Source of the DNA: Steroidobacter denitrificans
GTDB taxonomy: Bacteria; Pseudomonadota; Gammaproteobacteria; Steroidobacterales; Steroidobacteraceae
Reading direction: 5' to 3'
Length of the DNA stretch: 64,000 nucleotides
Assembly (NCBI RefSeq): GCF_001579945.1
Contig: NZ_CP011971.1
Coordinates: forward strand, 1-64,000
Positions 49,002 to 58,415 of the stretch are shown here, piece by piece (the first letter of the stretch is position 1; the number at the start of each line of letters is the position of its first letter). The position numbers and the translations under genes were made by a program. Under the pieces are notes generated by a model that saw only the letters and a program-made list of their open reading frames with translations, had not been told where the DNA came from and did not search any database.

Positions 49002-50908
49002 ATCTTGCTGCTCAGCAGGCCGGCGGCCGCCAGCTGTTCGACGATCCGGTCGGCGGCCTGTTCGGAGGAAAGCTTGAGCGTATCGATATGGATTTCGCAG
49101 TTCTCCGGTGGTTCATACGGGGAGTCGATACCGGTAAAGTTTTTCAACTCGCCGCTGCGTGCCTTCTTGTAAAGGCCTTTCACATCGCGCTCTTCCGCCA
49201 CCGCCAGCGGCGTATCGACGAATACTTCGAAAAATTCGCCTGGCTCGAGAAGTTCGCGTGCCATGCGCCGTTCGGCGCGGAAAGGCGAGATGAAGGAGAC
49301 CAGCACGATCAGTCCGGCGTCGACCATGAGTTTGGCCACCTCGGCCACGCGGCGAATGTTCTCGACACGATCCTGGGCGGTGAATCCCAGGTCCTTGTTC
49401 AAGCCGTGACGCACGTTGTCGCCGTCCAGCAGATAGGTATGCCGTCCCCTGGAGAGCAGACGTTTCTCGATCAAATTGGCGATCGTGGATTTGCCGGCGC
49501 CCGAAAGTCCGGTGAGCCATAGCACGCACGCCTTCTGAGCCTTGAGCTGTGAGCGCACCTGCTTGTTCACATCGAGTGCCTGCCAGTGCACGTTGTGTGA
49601 ACGCCGCAGTGCAAAATGCAGCAACCCCGCACCCATGGTGTTGTTGCTGAGACGGTCGATAAGAATGAAGCCGCCGAGCGTGTGATCCGTGGCATACGGC
49701 TCGAAAGGGATGGGGCGATCCAGCTCCAGTTCGCACACGCCGATGTCGTTGAGCTCGAGGCGCTCGGCAGCGGTCTGCTCCAGCGTGTTGACATTGATCT
49801 TGTGCTTGACCGGCGCCACGGTGGCCGACACCATGCGCGTACCGATCTTCATGAGATACGAACGGCCCTGGAGCATCGGCTCATCGTGCATCCACACGAT
49901 CGTCGCCTCGAACTGATCGGCGACTTGCGGTGGGACATCAGCCGCGGCGATCACGTCGCCACGGCTGATGTCGATCTCGGTGTCGAGCGTGAGAGTTACG
50001 GATTGTCCGGCCATCGCGGAATCGAGATTCCCGTTCGCGGTGACAATGCCGGCGATGCGGCTTTCGCGTCCCGAAGGCAGCACACGAATTCGATCGCCAC
50101 GGTGCACCGTGCCGCTGGCGATGCGTCCGGCAAAGCCGCGAAATTCATGGTTCGGGCGGTTTACCCATTGTACCGGCAGGCGAAAGGGCTTGGTGGAAAG
50201 TTCCTCGTCGACCTCCACGGTTTCGAGGTGGTGCATGAGCGTCGGGCCTCGGTACCAGGACATGTTCGTACCTGGATCGACGATGTTGTCGCCATAAACC
50301 GCCGACATCGGGATCGCCGTGATGTCCTCGAGCCCGATCTGGCCGGCGAAATCCCGATACTCCTGCAGGATCGTCGTGAAGATTTCATGTGAGTAGCCGA
50401 CCAGATCCATCTTGTTCACCGCCAATACGACGCGACGGATACCCAGCAGCGAGACGAGGAAGCTGTGGCGGCGCGTCTGGGTGAGCACGCCTTTGCGCGC
50501 ATCGATAAGGATCACGGCCAGATCGGCCGTGGAGGCGCCGGTGACCATGTTGCGCGTATATTGCTCATGTCCCGGAGTATCGGCCACGATGAATTTGCGC
50601 TTGTCCGTGGAAAAAAAGCGGTAGGCGACATCGATGGTGATGCCTTGTTCGCGCTCGGCAGCCAGTCCGTCGACCAGCAGCGCAAAGTCGAGTTCACCGC
50701 CGCGAGTGCCGACTTTCCTGGAATCGGCCTCCAGGGCCGCAAGCTGATCCTCGAAGATCATTTTCGATTCATACAGCAGCCGGCCGATGAGTGAGGACTT
50801 GCCGTCATCGACCGAGCCGCAGGTAATGAAACGCAGCAGGCTTTTATGCTGGTGGGCCTGTAGATAGGCCTCGATATCGGTGGCGATGAGTTCGGACTGG
50901 TGAGCCAT
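48998..50908 (-). CDS. cysNC: Bifunctional sulfate adenylyltransferase subunit 1 / APS kinase
   Basis: This 636-residue fusion has an N-terminal CysN GTPase (about residues 1-440) that powers ATP sulfurylase, with P-loop [22 protein letters not shown] and NKMD. It is followed by an APS kinase (about 445-636) with [16 protein letters not shown] and [15 protein letters not shown]. Together with CysD it makes APS and then PAPS. The start overlaps the cysD stop by one base. The order cysD-cysNC-cysQ is a compact sulfate-activation operon; reductase genes are not in the window. Confidence 0.96.
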   Translation of the reverse strand: MAHQSELIATDIEAYLQAHQHKSLLRFITCGSVDDGKSSLIGRLLYESKMIFEDQLAALEADSRKVGTRGGELDFALLVDGLAAEREQGITIDVAYRFFSTDKRKFIVADTPGHEQYTRNMVTGASTADLAVILIDARKGVLTQTRRHSFLVSLLGIRRVVLAVNKMDLVGYSHEIFTTILQEYRDFAGQIGLEDITAIPMSAVYGDNIVDPGTNMSWYRGPTLMHHLETVEVDEELSTKPFRLPVQWVNRPNHEFRGFAGRIASGTVHRGDRIRVLPSGRESRIAGIVTANGNLDSAMAGQSVTLTLDTEIDISRGDVIAAADVPPQVADQFEATIVWMHDEPMLQGRSYLMKIGTRMVSATVAPVKHKINVNTLEQTAAERLELNDIGVCELELDRPIPFEPYATDHTLGGFILIDRLSNNTMGAGLLHFALRRSHNVHWQALDVNKQVRSQLKAQKACVLWLTGLSGAGKSTIANLIEKRLLSRGRHTYLLDGDNVRHGLNKDLGFTAQDRVENIRRVAEVAKLMVDAGLIVLVSFISPFRAERRMARELLEPGEFFEVFVDTPLAVAEERDVKGLYKKARSGELKNFTGIDSPYEPPENCEIHIDTLKLSSEQAADRIVEQLAAAGLLSSKI

Positions 50909-51858
50909 CAGAAGTACCCTTCCTGCTTCTTTTTTTCCATAGAGGCAGCTGCATCGTGATCGATCATGCGGCCCTGGCGCTCGGATGAGGTGGTGAGCAG
51001 CATCTCCTGGATGATCGCCGGTAGTGTGTCGGCGTGGCTCTCGATGGCGCCGGTGAGCGGATAGCAGCCCAGCGTGCGAAAGCGCACGGTCTTCATCTGC
51101 GGCTGCTCGCCCGGATTCAAAGGCATGCGTTCATCGTCCACCATGATGAGCGTCCCGTCGCGATCGACTACCGGATGCGGCGCCGCGAAGTACAGCGGCA
51201 CGATCGGGATGTTCTCCAGGTGAATATATTGCCAGACATCCAGCTCGGTCCAATTCGAGATCGGGAACACGCGGATGCTCTCGCCTTTTCTCTTGCGTGC
51301 GTTGTAGAGGTTCCAGAGCTCCGGGCGCTGATTCTTCGGATCCCAGCGATGCTGCGCGGAGCGAAACGAGAATATCCGCTCCTTGGCGCGGGATTTTTCC
51401 TCGTCGCGCCGTGCGCCGCCGAAGGCGGCATCGAAACCATACTTGTCCAGCGCCTGCTTGAGCCCCTGAGTCTTCATTACGTCGGTGTGCACCTGCGAGC
51501 CGTGCGTGAAGGGATTGATACGCTGCGCGATGCCGTCCGGGTTCACGTGCACGATGAGCTCCATGCCGACCTCGCGCGCCATGCGGTCGCGAAACTCGTA
51601 CATGGCGCGAAATTTCCAGGTCGTGTCCACATGCATCAGCGGGAACGGCGGCGGCGCGGGATAGAACGCCTTCATCGCCAGATGCAGCATGACCGAGGAA
51701 TCCTTGCCGATGGAGTAGAGCATCACCGGCTTGTCGCATTCGGCGACCACCTCGCGAAAGATCTGAATGCTTTCGGCCTCGAGGCGCTGCAGATGCGTGA
51801 GTCTGTTCGAACTCGAAACGGTAACGTTCGAAGCTGTGACGGATGCGGCTCGGCTCAT
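50908..51858 (-). CDS. cysD: Sulfate adenylyltransferase subunit 2
   Basis: CysD is the catalytic ATP-sulfurylase subunit, of the PAPS-reductase-like PP-loop fold. The pyrophosphate loop is [16 protein letters not shown], followed by [12 protein letters not shown] and [21 protein letters not shown] place the start at the ATG at 51858 ([10 protein letters not shown]), giving 316 residues. A frame from 51930 would run through the divergent promoter and operator of the TetR gene. The start is 62 bp from the TetR start, so both may be controlled by that regulator. Confidence 0.95.
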   Translation of the reverse strand: MSRAASVTASNVTVSSSNRLTHLQRLEAESIQIFREVVAECDKPVMLYSIGKDSSVMLHLAMKAFYPAPPPFPLMHVDTTWKFRAMYEFRDRMAREVGMELIVHVNPDGIAQRINPFTHGSQVHTDVMKTQGLKQALDKYGFDAAFGGARRDEEKSRAKERIFSFRSAQHRWDPKNQRPELWNLYNARKRKGESIRVFPISNWTELDVWQYIHLENIPIVPLYFAAPHPVVDRDGTLIMVDDERMPLNPGEQPQMKTVRFRTLGCYPLTGAIESHADTLPAIIQEMLLTTSSERQGRMIDHDAAASMEKKKQEGYF

Positions 51859-51884
51859 GGGCAAGGGTTCTCTAATCTTCACAA

Positions 51885-51911
51885 TTGACTTATCATACGA
51901 TAAGCTATAAT
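51885..51911 (+). promoter_or_regulatory. Promoter and palindromic operator between cysD and tetR
   Basis: TTGACT (51885-51890) and TATAAT (51906-51911), 15 bp apart, form a strong though tightly spaced promoter toward the TetR gene. The inverted repeat CTTATC-atac-GATAAG (51889-51904) fills the spacer, the usual place for a TetR-family operator. The -10 element ends eight bases before the ATG, so the message would start at or just before the start codon and be nearly leaderless. The same palindrome is about 30 bp upstream of cysD. Confidence 0.6.
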
Positions 51912-51919
51912 TTGACCTT

Positions 51920-52567
51920 ATGGTGTGCAAAAGTCAAGCGACGGCGGTGCGCCGTAAAGGTGATGTCGGGCGGGAAGCAATCATGGACACCGCCGAGCGG
52001 TTGTTCGCCGAGCGCGGCATCGAGGCGGTATCGTTGCGTACCATCAATGCCGAGGCAGGCTACAGTGTAGCGGCGTTGCATTATCATTTCGGGACGCGTG
52101 ACGGTCTGATTCGCGCCTTGCTCGAACGCGCCCAACCGCCGATATTTGCGTGTCGGGAGCAGATGCTGATCGAACTGCGCGCGCATGCCGAACCGGCGCT
52201 CGAGCGTGTCGTTGCAGCCCTGGTGCGGCCGTTGAGCATGGAGCTGATCGAGAAAGGCGCTGCCGGCGCCAACAGGCTGCGCTTTCTTATGCGGTTGTAT
52301 TTCGACCGTTCGCCCTACATGGCGGATATACGCGAACAAAGCCTGAAAGTGTTTCAGCCGCTGCTGCACCGCGCGCTGCCGCAGCTCGATGAACGTATCC
52401 TCAGGCGTCGTTGGGTGCTTGCCGGCGAACTCGCCGGACATGCGCTCACCAATGTCAGGGAGCATATGGGTATCGGCGCGAGCGCACAGCTCAGGCCTTC
52501 CGAGTTGGAACATTTCCTGCGCGAACTGGTGAGCTTCATTACCGGCGGATTGCGTGCGCCTCATTAA
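51920..52567 (+). CDS. TetR-family transcriptional regulator
   Basis: This 215-residue regulator has the TetR N-terminal [54 protein letters not shown]. The C-terminal ligand domain is helical and not diagnostic. It is divergent from cysD and upstream of the acyl-CoA synthetase operon, and many TetR repressors in such positions sense acyl-CoA thioesters. It probably represses itself through the palindrome at 51889-51904. Whether its main target is sulfate activation or the catabolic operon is open. Confidence 0.92.
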   Translation: MVCKSQATAVRRKGDVGREAIMDTAERLFAERGIEAVSLRTINAEAGYSVAALHYHFGTRDGLIRALLERAQPPIFACREQMLIELRAHAEPALERVVAALVRPLSMELIEKGAAGANRLRFLMRLYFDRSPYMADIREQSLKVFQPLLHRALPQLDERILRRRWVLAGELAGHALTNVREHMGIGASAQLRPSELEHFLRELVSFITGGLRAPH

Positions 52568-52816
52568 GGCGGCTCGTCAGGATGGAGCCTCGACGCATAC
52601 CGGCCGCATCAGGCGGGTGCGGCATTGGCGTGTTTCGTATCCATGTGCTCCTGGAATTCGACCAGACGGCCGTTGCGTCAACTGAATAGAAAATGATAGT
52701 GATTCTTTATAGGGTCGGCCGGAGTCCATGGAGTTCTGAAGGCTAGGTTTCGACCGCGAGTTGTAAGCGATACCTGCCAGCCATTAGAGTGCCGGCAAGC
52801 AGTAAAGATTGTCAGT
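52568..52816. promoter_or_regulatory. Leader region of the catabolic operon
   Basis: These 249 bases precede the six-gene plus-strand operon. The A+T-rich gaaaatgatagtgattcttt followed by ata at about 52687-52710 is the best promoter candidate, but no clear -35/-10 pair or copy of the CTTATC palindrome is seen. No small gene is supported. Confidence 0.35.
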
Positions 52817-54637
52817 ATGCAGAAAAATACCGCCGTTCCCCGAGAAGTGACCCTGCAACGCATGATGCGCGGCTTTTCTCTGGTTGCGGACTATCGACGG
52901 GATCAGGATTACACGGTTGCCGACCGATTGGAAGAGCGTGCCAACGACGCGGGCGAGAGGCCTTTCATCATTTTTGAGGGCCGCACGGTTACCTTCGGCG
53001 AGATGAATGCGCTGGCCAATCGCGTAGCGCATGCGGCACTCGCCGCAGGCTTGAAGCGCGGCGACGTGGTCGCTCTGATGATGGATAACCGACCGGAATT
53101 TCTCATGGTGTGGCTGGGTCTCGCCAAGGTCGGCATCATCACGGCGCTGCTCAATACCTCGGCCCGTGATCAGGTGCTGAAGCATGCGCTCGGACAGACC
53201 CGGGCAAGGGCGCTTATTTTCGGCGCCGAATGCGCCGGACATATCGCGACGCTGGCACAGGCTGAGCGGCCGGAAATGCTCTTCGAGTCCTCCCATCCCG
53301 AGGTAAACAGCGCGGGTCCGAGCAGGCTGGTGCCGGCGCCGAGCCTCGAAGCGGCCATGAACGCGGCAAGTCCCGAAAATCCGCCGCACCGCGCACGTGC
53401 CGGTCTCACCTTTGGCGACACGCTTTATTACATCTTCACCTCGGGTACCACGGGGCTGCCCAAAGCCGCAATCATGAGCCACCTGCGCTTCGTGAACGCC
53501 GGCGAAGTGATCGGCGGCATCTGGCAATTGGGCCCGGACGATGTGCTCTACAACGTGCTGCCGCTCTTTCACGGCGCCGGTGGCATGGTGGTGGTGTCGG
53601 CGGCGCTGCGCTTTGGCGTGCCGATCGTGTTGCGGCGCAAGCTGAGCGTCAGCGAGTTCTGGAACGATATCCGGCGTCACAAGGTGACAGCCATGTACTA
53701 CATCGGCGAGATCTGTCGTTATGTCGCCAATCAACCGCCGCGCCCGGACGATCGTGATCACACGCTGCGCAAACTGGCCGGTGCCGGTCTCAGACCTGAC
53801 GTATGGCGGCAGTTTCTCGATCGCTTCGGCGTCGAAATGATCATCGAAGGCCTCGGCGCCACCGAAGCCAACTACGGTATTTCCAATGTCGACAACAAGA
53901 TCGGCTCTATCGGACGTCTACCGTATCCGGATATGACCAACATGCGGGTGATTCGTTACGATGTCGAGACGGGAGATTATGTACGTCATCCGGACGGTAC
54001 GCTGGTGCGCTGCAAGGCGGGTGAAATCGGCGAATTGATCGGCGAAGTTCTCGATGGACCCGGCGCGGCCGGTATGTTCGAGGGCTACACCTCGGCCGAA
54101 GCCACGGAGGCCAAGCTGCTGCGCGATGTTTTCAAGCCCGGGGATCGCTGGGTGCGCTCCGGTGACCTGGTGCGCTTTGATGAGGACGACTATTTTTACT
54201 TCGTCGATCGTATGGGTGATACCTTCCGCTGGCGCGGCCACAATGTTTCCACCGAGGAAGTCGCCGAAGTGCTGGCGCAGTTCCCGGGACCGGCGAGCGT
54301 CAATGTCTACGGGGTGCGCGTTACCGGGGAGGAGGGCCGAGCCGGTATGGCCTCGCTCACCTATCTCGACCCATCGCACTTCGATCCCGCGGCTTTCCAC
54401 GAATTCGCTGCGGAGCGGCTGGCGACTTACGCCGTACCGCTGTTCGTGAGAATTTCCCGCGAAGCTGATCTCACCTCGACCTTCAAGCTACGCAAGGTGG
54501 ATCTGCAGCGGGAAGGTTACGATCCGCAGCGCACCGTCGATGCGCTATATGTTCGCGACGCCAGCGCGGGCACCTACGTTCCGCTCACCGACCAGAATCT
54601 GGACGCGCTCGGCATACTTCCCTTCGCCGGCGATTGA
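52817..54637 (+). CDS. Acyl-CoA synthetase (FATP/very-long-chain type)
   Basis: This 606-residue AMP-forming CoA ligase activates a carboxylic acid to its CoA thioester. The AMP-binding P-loop is YIFTSGTTGLPKAA and the adenine motif is near LGATEANYG. The hinge region is GDRWVRSGDLVRFDEDDYFYFVDRMGDTFRWRGHNV, characteristic of the FATP/very-long-chain branch used for bulky substrates such as steroid or terpenoid side chains. It opens an operon with two dehydrogenases, two MaoC genes and a thiolase, spaced 7-25 bp apart. Substrate not proven. Confidence 0.92.
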   Translation: MQKNTAVPREVTLQRMMRGFSLVADYRRDQDYTVADRLEERANDAGERPFIIFEGRTVTFGEMNALANRVAHAALAAGLKRGDVVALMMDNRPEFLMVWLGLAKVGIITALLNTSARDQVLKHALGQTRARALIFGAECAGHIATLAQAERPEMLFESSHPEVNSAGPSRLVPAPSLEAAMNAASPENPPHRARAGLTFGDTLYYIFTSGTTGLPKAAIMSHLRFVNAGEVIGGIWQLGPDDVLYNVLPLFHGAGGMVVVSAALRFGVPIVLRRKLSVSEFWNDIRRHKVTAMYYIGEICRYVANQPPRPDDRDHTLRKLAGAGLRPDVWRQFLDRFGVEMIIEGLGATEANYGISNVDNKIGSIGRLPYPDMTNMRVIRYDVETGDYVRHPDGTLVRCKAGEIGELIGEVLDGPGAAGMFEGYTSAEATEAKLLRDVFKPGDRWVRSGDLVRFDEDDYFYFVDRMGDTFRWRGHNVSTEEVAEVLAQFPGPASVNVYGVRVTGEEGRAGMASLTYLDPSHFDPAAFHEFAAERLATYAVPLFVRISREADLTSTFKLRKVDLQREGYDPQRTVDALYVRDASAGTYVPLTDQNLDALGILPFAGD

Positions 54638-54644
54638 ACCGTTC

Positions 54645-55820
54645 ATGTACGTTGAATACACGCCCGAGCAGCTGGACTTGCGGCGCGAGTTTCGTGCCTA
54701 TCTCGCCGGCCTTATGACTCTGGAAGAGCGGGCGCAGATGCGCCGCAGTCGCGAAAGCGGCGAGACCTATCGCGCCGTGATTCGTCGCATGGGCCAGGCC
54801 GGTTGGCTGACGCCGGGTTGGCCGGTGGACTATGGCGGCCGCGCCCTCGATCCGCTGGCGCAAAAGATTCTGCTCGAGGAATTGTGGCTGGCCGAGGCGC
54901 CGTTTCCCTTCGTCACCGTGAATACCATCGGACCGGCGCTCATCCGCCGGGGTACGGAACAGCAGAAGCGCAACTTCCTGCCGCGCATCGCACGCGGTGA
55001 AATCATTTTCGCCATCGGCTACACCGAGCCTGGGGCCGGTTCCGATCTAGCCTCGCTCAAGACCCGTGCTGAACGCGACGGTGAGCACTATGTCATCAGC
55101 GGCCAGAAGATCTTCACCAGCGGCGCAGAGGGTGCCGACTATGTCTGGCTCGCCGTGCGTACCGATCCGCAGGCACCCGCGCACAAGGGCATCACTATTT
55201 TCGTCATGGATACCCGCCTGCCGGGTTTCTCGGTGACACCGATCTACACTGTGGGTGATATACGCACCAACATCACCTTCTATGAGAAGGTGCGCGTGCC
55301 GGCAGATATGATGATAGGCGAGCTGCATGGCGGCTGGCAGCTGATCACCGAGCAGCTCAATCACGAACGGGTCGGGCTGGCGGCGCTGGCCTACGGTGCC
55401 ATGGGCTGCTTCGATATGACCCTGGAATGGGCGCGTTCCACGGCAGCACCCGAGGGCGCTCGTGTGATCGATCGACCTTGGGTGCAGCTCGTGCTCGCCG
55501 AGGCCTATGCGGTGCTGCAGGCCAACGCCATGTTGGGTAACCGCGTGGCCTGGGAGATTTCCCAGGGCAGCGTACGTGCCGAGCTGGCCGGCGCCTGCAA
55601 GGTTTTCAGTACCGAAAGTTATATCAAGGTACTGCAGCTATTGCTCGACGTCGTAGGATCTGCAGGAGTGGTGAAGGACGGTTCACCCGGCGCAGCGCTG
55701 CAGGCACGACTAGAGAGAGAATGGCGCAGTTGTCAGATCAATACATTTGGTGGCGGTGCGACCGAAGTGCTGCGTGATATGGTGGCGCAGATGGGTCTTG
55801 GCTTGCCGCGGGGACGCTGA
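54645..55820 (+). CDS. Acyl-CoA dehydrogenase, ChsE2/FadE29-like subunit
   Basis: This 391-residue flavoprotein starts at the ATG at 54645, 7 bp after the synthetase stop. It keeps the canonical FAD/substrate signature IGYTEPGAGSDLASLKTRA and TSGAEGADYVWLAVRTD, and ends with the QINTFGGGATEVLRDMVAQMGLGLPR motif. Its partner at 56820-57956 lacks the canonical signature. Such pairs form the alpha2beta2 dehydrogenases of steroid side-chain oxidation (ChsE1-ChsE2 in mycobacteria). The pairing is inferred. Confidence 0.9.
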   Translation: MYVEYTPEQLDLRREFRAYLAGLMTLEERAQMRRSRESGETYRAVIRRMGQAGWLTPGWPVDYGGRALDPLAQKILLEELWLAEAPFPFVTVNTIGPALIRRGTEQQKRNFLPRIARGEIIFAIGYTEPGAGSDLASLKTRAERDGEHYVISGQKIFTSGAEGADYVWLAVRTDPQAPAHKGITIFVMDTRLPGFSVTPIYTVGDIRTNITFYEKVRVPADMMIGELHGGWQLITEQLNHERVGLAALAYGAMGCFDMTLEWARSTAAPEGARVIDRPWVQLVLAEAYAVLQANAMLGNRVAWEISQGSVRAELAGACKVFSTESYIKVLQLLLDVVGSAGVVKDGSPGAALQARLEREWRSCQINTFGGGATEVLRDMVAQMGLGLPRGR

Positions 55821-55833
55821 AGAGGTGAATGAC

Positions 55834-56808
55834 ATGTCCGATGCCGAAACGCAGGACTGGCTGGAGAAAGTGCGGGCATTGGTGGGCCGGGAGGCGGCGC
55901 CGCCGCAGACCGCCGAGGATCCCGTCAATCTGCCCATGGTCCGCCGCTGGTGCGAGGCGATGGGCGAGAGCAATCCACTGTATCTTGACGAGACGCTGGC
56001 AACCAATACGGAGCTGCAAGGACTGGTTGCGCCGCCGGCCATGATGGACGTGTGGACCATGAGCCACTTTCGGCCCGATTTCAGCCGTGACGGCGGCCTG
56101 TTGCTCGGCTTCGACCTCGTGGATGCCGCGGGGTTCACCTCGGCCGTTGCCACCAATCTTGAGCAGGAATACATCCGCTATCTGCGCCCCGGAGATATCA
56201 TCACTCAACACGTCAAGCTGGATGGCATTTCGGAGCAGAAAAAGACCGGTCTTGGCGTAGGACATTTCCTGACCTATCGCTATGAGTTCACCGATCAGCA
56301 GGGTGAACTCGTCGGGCGCATGTTTTTCCGGGTGCTCAAATTCCGTCCGGTAGCTCAGTCCAAGGATACGGCAGCCCCGGCGGCGGGGGCGCCCGAGACC
56401 AGCAAGATGCCGCATCCGCGACCGGCGGTCACCAAGGACGGTGCCTTCTTCTGGGAGGGCTTGAACCAGCGCCAGCTCCTGGTGCGCAAGTGCGCCAGCT
56501 GTGGACGGTTGCATCATCCACCCGGTCCGATGTGCCCGGCGTGTCAGTCGCTGGAGTGGACGACGCTGCCATGCTCGGGACGCGGCACGATTCACAGCTT
56601 TGTCGTGGTGCACCAGCCGCAGATCCCAGGCTTCCAGTATCCCCTGCCCGTGGCGCTGGTCGATCTGGAGGAGGGCGTGCGGGTGGTGGCCAATCTGCGC
56701 GATATTCCCCCCGAGAAGGTGCGCATCGGCATGCCGGTCGAGGTCGAGTTCGTCGAGGTCGAGAAGGACTTCGTGATTCCGGCCTTTCGCGAGCGGCGCA
56801 CGGGCTGA
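55834..56808 (+). CDS. MaoC-like hot-dog domain fused to zinc-ribbon OB-fold, ChsH2-like
   Basis: This 324-residue fusion has an N-terminal MaoC-like hot-dog domain (about 1-165), with NPLYLDE in place of the catalytic Asp/His motif, and a C-terminal DUF35 domain. DUF35 has a zinc ribbon CASCGRLHHPPGPMCPAC and an OB fold ending VEVEKDFVIPAF. In the actinobacterial igr operon ChsH2 has this same layout; its OB domain binds the Ltp2 retroaldolase and its hot-dog domain pairs with catalytic ChsH1. Start at the ATG at 55834 after AGAGG. Catalysis probably resides in the MaoC protein encoded at 57975. Confidence 0.88.
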   Translation: MSDAETQDWLEKVRALVGREAAPPQTAEDPVNLPMVRRWCEAMGESNPLYLDETLATNTELQGLVAPPAMMDVWTMSHFRPDFSRDGGLLLGFDLVDAAGFTSAVATNLEQEYIRYLRPGDIITQHVKLDGISEQKKTGLGVGHFLTYRYEFTDQQGELVGRMFFRVLKFRPVAQSKDTAAPAAGAPETSKMPHPRPAVTKDGAFFWEGLNQRQLLVRKCASCGRLHHPPGPMCPACQSLEWTTLPCSGRGTIHSFVVVHQPQIPGFQYPLPVALVDLEEGVRVVANLRDIPPEKVRIGMPVEVEFVEVEKDFVIPAFRERRTG

Positions 56809-56819
56809 GGCGGGCCGCC

Positions 56820-57956
56820 ATGAATTTCAGTTATCGTGAGGACCAGCAGGATCTGCGCCGACTGACAGCGCAGATATTCGATGATCGACTGACGGATGAC
56901 TTTCGCCGGGATTTCTCCCGCTCCGGCGAGCCTTATGACCGCTCGCTATGGAGGACGCTGGCGCAAGCAGGACTTCTCGGCACGGCGATCGCCGAGGCGC
57001 AGGGGGGCAGCGGACTCGGTCTGACAGAACTGTGTCTATTGCTCGAGGAGCAGGGCCGTACGCTGGCGCCTGTGCCATTGCTGGCTACGCTGGTACTGGG
57101 TGCGCTGCCCATTCAGAAATTTGGCAGTGCTGCGCAACAAACGGCCCTTCTGCCAGGGGTGGCCTCGGGCGACCTTCTATTGACCGCGGCGTTGGAAGAA
57201 ATCGGCGGCGGCGATCCATCGCGGCCGGCCGTCAAGGCCACCGCCAGCGCCGAGGGCTGGCGCCTGCGGGGCGTGAAGTCCTGCGTACCCTACGGCGCCC
57301 AGGCGCAGGCCATCCTGGTCACGGCACGCATCGGCCGCAAAAGCACCGGGGTGTTCCTGATCGATCCGCAGGCCAAGGGGGTGCGCATCCAGCCACAAGC
57401 CACGACCAGCGGCGAACCGCAGGCGCTGGTGACCCTGAGCAATGTGCGGGTGCCGGCCGCCGACGTGCTGGGCGACATCCAGGCGGGGGAATCCATCGTG
57501 GACTGGATCGTCGAGCGTGGTCAGACTGCGCTGGCAGCCCAGCAGCTTGGACTGATGGCGGAAGCACTGCGACGCACGGCTACCTATACCGGCGAGCGTG
57601 TCCAGTTCGGCCGTCCCATCGGCAGCTTTCAGGGCGTGCAGCACCGGCTCGCCGATGCCTACATCGATGTCGAGGCGCTGCGCTCGGTCTATCTGCGGGC
57701 CGTATGGGCACTGGAGAACGACCTTCCGGCCAGCGCCGAAGTCGCGGTCGTCAAATGGTGGGCGGCACGTGGGGGCCATCGTGTCACCCATACCGCGCAG
57801 CATCTGCATGGCGGCCTGGGGGCCGACGTCGACTACCCGATCCATGCATTTTTTCTGCACGCCAAGCAGATCGAACTGGCGCTCGGTGCGGCTGCACCGA
57901 TGCTTGCAAAAATCGGCACGCAACTGGCCAGCGGTGCCGTGCGACCCCTGACCTGA
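56820..57956 (+). CDS. Acyl-CoA dehydrogenase, ChsE1/FadE28-like subunit
   Basis: This 378-residue flavoprotein starts at the ATG at 56820, 11 bp after the MaoC/OB fusion. The usual YTEPxxGSD signature is replaced by LTAALEEIGGGDPS, and the C-terminal helical domain carries RTATYTGERVQFGRPIGSFQGVQHRLADAYID and HLHGGLGADVDYPIH. Degenerate subunits like this occur in heteromeric steroid dehydrogenases, where each subunit supplies part of the active site. It is probably the partner of the enzyme at 54645. Confidence 0.88.
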   Translation: MNFSYREDQQDLRRLTAQIFDDRLTDDFRRDFSRSGEPYDRSLWRTLAQAGLLGTAIAEAQGGSGLGLTELCLLLEEQGRTLAPVPLLATLVLGALPIQKFGSAAQQTALLPGVASGDLLLTAALEEIGGGDPSRPAVKATASAEGWRLRGVKSCVPYGAQAQAILVTARIGRKSTGVFLIDPQAKGVRIQPQATTSGEPQALVTLSNVRVPAADVLGDIQAGESIVDWIVERGQTALAAQQLGLMAEALRRTATYTGERVQFGRPIGSFQGVQHRLADAYIDVEALRSVYLRAVWALENDLPASAEVAVVKWWAARGGHRVTHTAQHLHGGLGADVDYPIHAFFLHAKQIELALGAAAPMLAKIGTQLASGAVRPLT

Positions 57957-57974
57957 CCCGAGTTGAGAGGACCT

Positions 57975-58394
57975 ATGGCTGCCCAGATCACCTTCGACAG
58001 CGTGCAGACCGGCCAGCAACTGCCTGGTCTGAGTGTTCCCATCACCGTCTCGCTCATCGTTGCGGGTGCCATGGCCACGAACGATTTCTCGCTCGTGCAT
58101 CACGACAAGGCGTATGCACAGACCGCGGGAACACCCGATGTCTTCATGAACATCCTGACCAGCAACGGTCTCGTGCAGCGCTTCGTGAACGACTGGGCAG
58201 GTCCCGGGGCACGTATCAAGGGCGTGAAGATCCGCCTTGGTGCACCGAATTTTCCCGGTGATGTGATGCAGATGTCCGGAACGGTCGCCAGCAAGGAGGT
58301 GATCGGCAAGGACAGGATCGTGGAAATTGCGGTGAGCGGCAAGAACAGCCTCGGCGAGCATGTCGCCGCGAGCGTGCGACTGGCACTGCCCTGA
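57975..58394 (+). CDS. MaoC-family enoyl-CoA hydratase, ChsH1-like
   Basis: This 139-residue single hot-dog protein starts at the ATG at 57975 (GAGAGG at five bases upstream). It keeps the catalytic MaoC pattern in ATNDFSLVHHDKAYAQT, with Asp and His. It would hydrate the enoyl-CoA formed by the dehydrogenase pair, together with the catalytically poor hot-dog domain of the fusion encoded at 55834. Confidence 0.9.
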   Translation: MAAQITFDSVQTGQQLPGLSVPITVSLIVAGAMATNDFSLVHHDKAYAQTAGTPDVFMNILTSNGLVQRFVNDWAGPGARIKGVKIRLGAPNFPGDVMQMSGTVASKEVIGKDRIVEIAVSGKNSLGEHVAASVRLALP

Positions 58395-58415
58395 AGAACG
58401 GGGGAACGGATACAG

